Shown piece after piece: positions 59,491 through 64,000 of a stretch of DNA of 64,000 nucleotides (within the stretch, counting starts at the first letter, position 1; the number at the start of each line of letters is the position of its first letter). The stretch is from an uncultured Flavobacteriales bacterium (GTDB taxonomy: Bacteria > Bacteroidota > Bacteroidia > Flavobacteriales > Schleiferiaceae), in the NCBI GenBank assembly GCA_905478295.1, contig CAJQHZ010000002.1, forward strand, positions 27,607-91,606, written 5' to 3'. The translations under genes and the position numbers were made by a program. The notes below the pieces were generated by a model that saw only the letters and a program-made list of their open reading frames with translations, did no database searches and was not told where the DNA came from.

Positions 59491-62400
59491 TTATAAGTAA
59501 AGTAATGTTCCGTCTACTGCTTCAAAAACAGCGCTTAATAATTCAATATAACGATTTAATTGCTCCTGATGTTCAGGTTTTTCAAGACCGGTTTTATAAT
59601 CAACCACTGTAATCTTGTTACCAGCTTTAATGAGAAGATCTGGGCGCACAGTAGCATCTTTTGAAATAATGGAGCGCTCAGTGTAAATAAGTACATCGCT
59701 GTCATTGATGTCTTTTAGTATTGGATGTTCGGCCAATTGGTCAATGGATGCCGCCGCACCTTCGTGCAAGTGATCTGAAAACGCTCCTGTACGGTAGAGT
59801 CTGCGCAAAGCCGCCGCTCTTGAAGCGGGATTTCTTTGGAGAATTTGATGGAGTGCTGTTCCCCATTTACTTCCATCGGCATGACCGTCAAACCAACTCC
59901 TAGGTGCAGTGTGCGCCATTCGAAGATTTGCAGGAGAAAACTCGCCGGGTTTCGGTGCTACAGGACGAACAGATTCTTCAGTGTTTGCAGATTCTGGGAG
60001 TACAATTTCTCCAGAGCGGTACGCGCCTTCCTCTGGGTCACATGCTAAAAAGTCGATCAGGCCCTTCCCTAATTCACCGGGCTTTTCTTTATCCACAAAC
60101 ACATGCAATCCAGCAATAGGTCGAGTCATGGCCACATAGACCATATTCATCCAATCAAAGTAGCTTTGGTTTTCTAGTTCAGACCATAATTCTGGTTCAA
60201 ACAGCGAGGCGTTTTTGTCCGTTTTAGTAATGGGTAATCGGGCCAATTCCGGATGGACATCGACATCTATCCAGTGCGCATCTCCGCCCGATTTATAGCT
60301 AATCCCAAATGGAAGAATGACGTGTTCAAACTCTAACCCTTTACTTTTATGGATGGTCATCACCTGCACCGCGGGTTTATCCTGAGGAGCAGGAACATTA
60401 CGTTTCTTAGCTTCCGCTTCCCACCATGAAGGCAAAGTGGCGAAGGAACCTTCTCTGGTTTGAAACCCGTAGAGCAGATCAAGACAACTGTCCACCATGG
60501 CATTGGGCTCTAATAAAAGGCCAAAGGCTTCAAAAACGCGTGCTCCGAAAGTGTATAACGATTCTTGTTGGCTAAACAACTCTTGGAGACCGGGAAATAG
60601 ACCGCTGAGGTAGGGTATGCCTTTTGATGTGGCTTCCTGTTGGAAAATAAAAGGCTCTAATTGCGTGGGAATTTTACCAAGCTTCGTGAGTGCGTAGGCC
60701 AATTCGAACCGGCTTTCACGATCATCAGCGTTCAGGAAAAGTTTGGCGCAAGACAAGAGAACGGTACTTTCGAAAGAACTTCCTACGACGAGACTATCTG
60801 CGGATAAGACCGGAATACCTGCTCCCGTTAAAAAATTGGCCAATAATTTGCCCTGCGCATTTCCGCGGACTAAAAGGGCGATATCATTGAACGAATGCCC
60901 GCGTTCGATCAGGGTTTCAATGCTAGATTTTACCTGTGCGCAAACCGCCTCTGCATAACTTTGAGCGGTTTTTGTCTCCCCCTCAGGAACCGAGACGAAT
61001 GCCACATTTACCTCGCCTTTTAAGGGATCTTTGTGAGGTATTTGTTGCAGTTGCGTGCCGGTATAGGCACTCTGGTGCGCAGGAACGGTAAGCCGCTTAC
61101 CGAGGTGCTTAAAAAAGTCATTGTTAAAGTGTACAATGTTCCCGTAGGTGCGGAAGTTTTTGGGCAGCTGGACAGTTTCACGCGAGTACAATTCGTGCCC
61201 ATCCGGGTGTTGTTGAAAGCGATTGGATGGATGAACGTTATCTACCAACGCCATGAATTGTTCAGCGCGTCCGCCCCGCCAGCGGTAGATGCTTTGTTTT
61301 GCATCTCCAACAATGAGTGCGCTGTTTGGATTTTCATCCTTAGTAAGCGTATGCTCAATGAGTGGATGTAGATTATCGAATTGCATTTCAGAGGTATCCT
61401 GAAACTCATCGATATAGAAATGCCAAAACTTTTCTCCCAAACGTGCATAAATAAACGCAGTAGGCTCTTTCTGAAGTTCTTCGGAAATTAATTTATTGAA
61501 GGCGCTAAGCGGCATGGTGTTTTGCTCCTCTTGAAGGGCATTAAACTTATCCATGAGTGCCCGTGTCGCTGAGAGTTGCTGCAGTTTTTCGGTGGCCTGC
61601 TTGAGCAATAATAATTTACGTTGTTTACTTTCTTGAAACGCGTGGGCCAATTCTAAAAAGGCTTCCCAATCCGTATCTGCACCTTTCTTTGGCTTCGTCT
61701 TAAACGCTTGAACACCTGCTTCAAGATTGTTGCTGCGTAGGTTGGACCAGAGATCGACAAAATGTTTTTTTGCCTGAGGGTAATAGGTAAAGTTGTCTTT
61801 CGTGTATCCCTGGGAGTTTAAATGGGTAAAGGCTTGCTGTGCTAGTTTTTTACCCTCGGCTACTATGACTGAAAGTTCACGATTTAGTTCTTCTTCCAGC
61901 TCAAGCATGCGCTCTGGCCCTGGCAAATGGGCCAATTCCTTCCACGTATCCTCATTAAAGCTCTCTTTCCCTTCGCGCTTTAAATCTCGATCGGGGTTGT
62001 GACTCTTTTCGCGGTTCATGCGTTCCTGCATCCATGCCGCAAGAGATTCCCGTAACGCTGGCGCATCCCCGAGGCTACTGTAGAGCAAGTCTAATGCTTC
62101 TTCAATCATGCCATCGAGGTCTAGTCGTACCTCAAAATTATCATCGAGATCAAGATCTCTCGTGAAGGTGCGTACTAATCGATGCGTGAACTGGTCAATG
62201 GTGCCAACATTTAGTGTGCTGTAGTTGTGCAACATGTGGCTTGCAGCTCCAGCGGCACGTTGCTGCAATTCCTCCGGTGAAATACCAATTTCCTCCCATA
62301 TGGGCTTAAAGAATTCACTCTGGAAAGGGTGTTCTAGGCCTTTGAAGGTTAATAATTGGTCTAAAAGTCGCGCCTTCATTTCGGCAGCGGCATTGTTGGT

Positions 62401-62571
62401 GAAAGTGATTGCTAAAACCTTTTGATACGCATGGTCCATGTCCTTTTTTCGCAGCGCATTCATCAATATATGCTGAACCAGTGAATAGGTTTTACCCGAT
62501 CCCGCTGATGCATTTAAAACGATGAAGTCTGCCGGGGCAGATAGCGGCGTATCGCCTTGTTTAGCGGTCAT
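59491..62571 (-). CDS. UvrD/RecB-type helicase with C-terminal nuclease domain (AddA-like)
   Basis: Double-strand-break-end processing enzyme of 1026 residues. Helicase motifs are ASAGSGKTYSLV (Walker A, about residues 24-35), IDEFQDTSEM (motif II), GDAKQSIYRWRGG (motif III), VQVMTIHKSKGLEFEHV (motif V) and YVAMTRP (motif VI). A PD-(D/E)XK nuclease follows at the C-terminus with RPDLL and TVVDYKTG. This is the AddA/RecB pattern; the partner AddB-like gene is not seen. The cytochrome gene starts right after its stop. Confidence 0.92.
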   Translation of the reverse strand: MTAKQGDTPLSAPADFIVLNASAGSGKTYSLVQHILMNALRKKDMDHAYQKVLAITFTNNAAAEMKARLLDQLLTFKGLEHPFQSEFFKPIWEEIGISPEELQQRAAGAASHMLHNYSTLNVGTIDQFTHRLVRTFTRDLDLDDNFEVRLDLDGMIEEALDLLYSSLGDAPALRESLAAWMQERMNREKSHNPDRDLKREGKESFNEDTWKELAHLPGPERMLELEEELNRELSVIVAEGKKLAQQAFTHLNSQGYTKDNFTYYPQAKKHFVDLWSNLRSNNLEAGVQAFKTKPKKGADTDWEAFLELAHAFQESKQRKLLLLKQATEKLQQLSATRALMDKFNALQEEQNTMPLSAFNKLISEELQKEPTAFIYARLGEKFWHFYIDEFQDTSEMQFDNLHPLIEHTLTKDENPNSALIVGDAKQSIYRWRGGRAEQFMALVDNVHPSNRFQQHPDGHELYSRETVQLPKNFRTYGNIVHFNNDFFKHLGKRLTVPAHQSAYTGTQLQQIPHKDPLKGEVNVAFVSVPEGETKTAQSYAEAVCAQVKSSIETLIERGHSFNDIALLVRGNAQGKLLANFLTGAGIPVLSADSLVVGSSFESTVLLSCAKLFLNADDRESRFELAYALTKLGKIPTQLEPFIFQQEATSKGIPYLSGLFPGLQELFSQQESLYTFGARVFEAFGLLLEPNAMVDSCLDLLYGFQTREGSFATLPSWWEAEAKKRNVPAPQDKPAVQVMTIHKSKGLEFEHVILPFGISYKSGGDAHWIDVDVHPELARLPITKTDKNASLFEPELWSELENQSYFDWMNMVYVAMTRPIAGLHVFVDKEKPGELGKGLIDFLACDPEEGAYRSGEIVLPESANTEESVRPVAPKPGEFSPANLRMAHTAPRSWFDGHADGSKWGTALHQILQRNPASRAAALRRLYRTGAFSDHLHEGAAASIDQLAEHPILKDINDSDVLIYTERSIISKDATVRPDLLIKAGNKITVVDYKTGLEKPEHQEQLNRYIELLSAVFEAVDGTLLYL

Positions 62572-62665
62572 AGAGTTTGTTGAACAGGATATAAACGTAA
62601 GTTAAAACCTTCAGTCGGAATTTGCCTTACCTTTATACCAAGAATTAATATAAAACCTACTAAAT

Positions 62666-63268
62666 ATGGCATTTGAATTACCACAATTGGGGTACGCACA
62701 CGATGCGCTAGAGCCGCATTTTGATGCACGCACCATGGAAATCCACCACGGGAAACACCACGCAGGATACACTTCTAAGCTCAATGCAGCTGTTGAAGGA
62801 ACAGATATGGAAGGCAAGTCTATCGAAGAGTTGCTAGCAAATCATTCAGACAATGCAGCCATCCGCAACAACGGTGGCGGTTACTACAACCACTGCTTGT
62901 TCTGGGAAGTACTTTCTCCAAACGGCGGCGGTGCGCCAACAGGTGAATTAGCGGCAGCTATTGATGAGGCGTTTGGCTCGCTTGATGGACTAAAAGAAAA
63001 ATTCAACGCCGCAGCAGCGACACGCTTTGGTTCAGGATGGGCCTGGTTGTGTGTGAACAACGGCGTATTGGAGGTTTGTTCTTCCGCAAATCAGGACAAT
63101 ACATTGATGCCAGGCGTAGGTTGTGGCGGTCACCCGATCATGGGTCTAGATGTATGGGAGCATGCATATTACTTGAACTACCAGAACCGTCGTCCAGATT
63201 ACATCGCAGCATTTTGGAATGTTGTGAACTGGGACGCAGTTGCAGCAAAGCTCGTAGCAGCGAAATAA
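62666..63268 (+). CDS. sodA: Superoxide dismutase (Fe/Mn family)
   Basis: Metalloenzyme of 200 residues that converts superoxide to hydrogen peroxide and oxygen. Metal ligands: His in MEIHHGKHH (about residue 27), His in [13 protein letters not shown], and Asp/His in [21 protein letters not shown] is also diagnostic. Fe or Mn cannot be told by eye. There is no signal peptide. A TACCTTTA near-match to the -7 consensus lies 38 bp upstream (62628-62635). Confidence 0.96.
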   Translation: MAFELPQLGYAHDALEPHFDARTMEIHHGKHHAGYTSKLNAAVEGTDMEGKSIEELLANHSDNAAIRNNGGGYYNHCLFWEVLSPNGGGAPTGELAAAIDEAFGSLDGLKEKFNAAAATRFGSGWAWLCVNNGVLEVCSSANQDNTLMPGVGCGGHPIMGLDVWEHAYYLNYQNRRPDYIAAFWNVVNWDAVAAKLVAAK

Positions 63269-63292
63269 ACAGATTTATCTAAGAAAAAGGGG

Positions 63293-63320
63293 ACCTCGAG
63301 CAAATGCTCGGGGTTTTTTT
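63293..63320 (+). terminator. Terminator of the superoxide dismutase gene
   Basis: CCTCGAGCA and TGCTCGGGG pair over 9 bp (one wobble) around two A residues and are followed by seven T. Confidence 0.88.
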
Positions 63321-63329
63321 ATGCCGAGC

Positions 63330-63827
63330 TTAAATGGCTTCGTCTATTTTTTCTACGGCTTTTCTTACGTCAAAATAGAAACGTGCCCCGATGGCAAAAT
63401 TGGTTACCAAGCTAGGCGAAGGAAGAACAGCAATACCTGGCGCAAATTCGAAGAACACATCGAAAGGAAAATCAGCAGCTTCATAGGCCACCCCGAGAGG
63501 CACTCGCGCATAGAGCTGGTTGCCCGCGTCGTTGTAGCTCTTTAGATGAATACCGCCACCGTAGTAAAACGGGATACGCCCTTTTTCCGCTGTGATAATC
63601 TCGTAGTTATGTCGCAAATAATCGGCTCCGATGTTAATGCCCTCTTGCCCTGACACTGCACTGTACCCGAGGGTATACTGAAAGGCTTCATTATTGTTGT
63701 TGAACTTCTTAATGCTGAAGCCGCTGGGCTCGCCAAGCGCAAGCCCTATGCCGTAATGGCCTTTATAATCCTGTGCAGCAGCGTTAAACGTCAATGCTAA
63801 AACTACAAGTACAAGTGCTTTTTTCAT
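63330..63827 (-). CDS. Small outer-membrane protein, unknown function
   Basis: Protein of 165 residues. The start at 63827 is favoured because it overlaps the stop of the upstream LpxH-like gene by four bases (ATGA) and gives the signal peptide MKKALVLVVLALTFNAAAQ directly; an ATG at 63872 would fall within the LpxH gene. The mature part has alternating strands (GIGLALGEPSGFSIK, FAPGIAVLPSPSLVTNFAIGARFYF) like a small beta-barrel. Function unknown. Confidence 0.8.
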   Translation of the reverse strand: MKKALVLVVLALTFNAAAQDYKGHYGIGLALGEPSGFSIKKFNNNNEAFQYTLGYSAVSGQEGINIGADYLRHNYEIITAEKGRIPFYYGGGIHLKSYNDAGNQLYARVPLGVAYEAADFPFDVFFEFAPGIAVLPSPSLVTNFAIGARFYFDVRKAVEKIDEAI

Positions 63828-64000
63828 TTTCTTGAGGTGTAACTGTCTAGGGTTAAATGTGTGCCGTCCCATTTAGCGAACGTATTTAAACGAATCCAAT
63901 CGCCGAGAACAACATAGTTACTTTCAATTTTGGTGCCATCTTCCGACTCGTGCGTTTGGAGGACCAATTCTTTCTCATGATGCCGATGCCCATAAATAAA
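63824..64000 (-). CDS. LpxH-like UDP-2,3-diacylglucosamine diphosphatase, 5' end outside the window
   Basis: Only the last 58 residues are present, with the stop at 63824-63826. The fragment contains FIYGHRHHEKEL, the terminal metal-binding GHxH of calcineurin-like phosphoesterases, then NYVVLGDWIRLNTFAKWDGTHL, which is typical of LpxH-like lipid A synthesis enzymes in Bacteroidota. The frame continues past the window edge. The identification rests on the C-terminal part only. Confidence 0.75.
   Translation of the reverse strand, partial: FIYGHRHHEKELVLQTHESEDGTKIESNYVVLGDWIRLNTFAKWDGTHLTLDSYTSRK

Overview
The window is chromosomal DNA from a member of the Bacteroidota, most likely a marine Flavobacteriales of the Cryomorphaceae/Schleiferiaceae type. 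The support is a PorW/SprE-type secretion lipoprotein, the gene order atpB-E-F-H-A-G without atpD-atpC, the block acpP-fabF-rnc-(IPExxxVDY)-pyk, DUF4175/DUF5777/DUF6168-type proteins, many lipoproteins, and short upstream elements of the form TAnnTTTG instead of Shine-Dalgarno sites. I see no phage, insertion sequence, CRISPR array or transposon.

Layout. 1-9.2 kb: a truncated Lhr-type helicase, FMN reductase, gatC, an acyltransferase, trpS, a lipoprotein, an SDR, a TrkA-type protein, a cystathionine gamma-synthase-like enzyme and a bacilliredoxin, all on the minus strand; then gltX and folB on plus, and tRNA-Cys(GCA). 9.6-20.8 kb: a GapN-like dehydrogenase, a metallo-beta-lactamase-fold protein, an M1 peptidase, a phenylacetyl-CoA epoxidase locus (paaE divergent from paaABC, no paaD), and a zinc/manganese ABC operon in which one permease is fused to a DtxR/MntR-like repressor domain and the ATPase is absent. 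20.9-30.9 kb: an AT-rich segment with an ALDH7 dehydrogenase, a GSCFA protein, a NUDIX protein, a 400-bp gene-free AT-rich region, rpiB, a lipoprotein, DUF4175, ybeY, mnmG and a methyltransferase. 30.9-42.3 kb: holB, pgk, cvpA, pheS, phhB, pyk, rnc, fabF, acpP, purN, rnhA and an M23 peptidase, in several convergent pairs. 42.4-51.2 kb: a long plus-strand run from porW/sprE and bactofilin into the F1Fo ATP synthase genes. 51.3-64 kb: a tiny HTH protein, a histidine kinase with enoyl-CoA hydratase and esterase, a DUF819 transporter-like protein, an M28 peptidase, DUF5777, YceI, a cytochrome c, a RecB/AddA-like helicase-nuclease, superoxide dismutase, an outer-membrane protein and a truncated LpxH-like gene.

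The most important observation is that this window probably holds the chromosomal replication origin. The 23.76-24.16 kb gap is about 77% A+T and carries DnaA-box-like repeats and a long imperfect inverted repeat. Two ParB-binding (parS) sequences lie 2 and 6 kb downstream: a perfect 16-mer inside the DUF4175 gene, and a 15/16 match between mnmG and the methyltransferase gene. mnmG (gidA) is a classic origin neighbour. Other points worth a second look are the permease-repressor fusion (compare chlamydial YtgCR), the missing ABC ATPase and PaaD, small genes missed by length filters, an intercistronic hairpin after atpE, and a series of convergent gene pairs that overlap at their stop codons.
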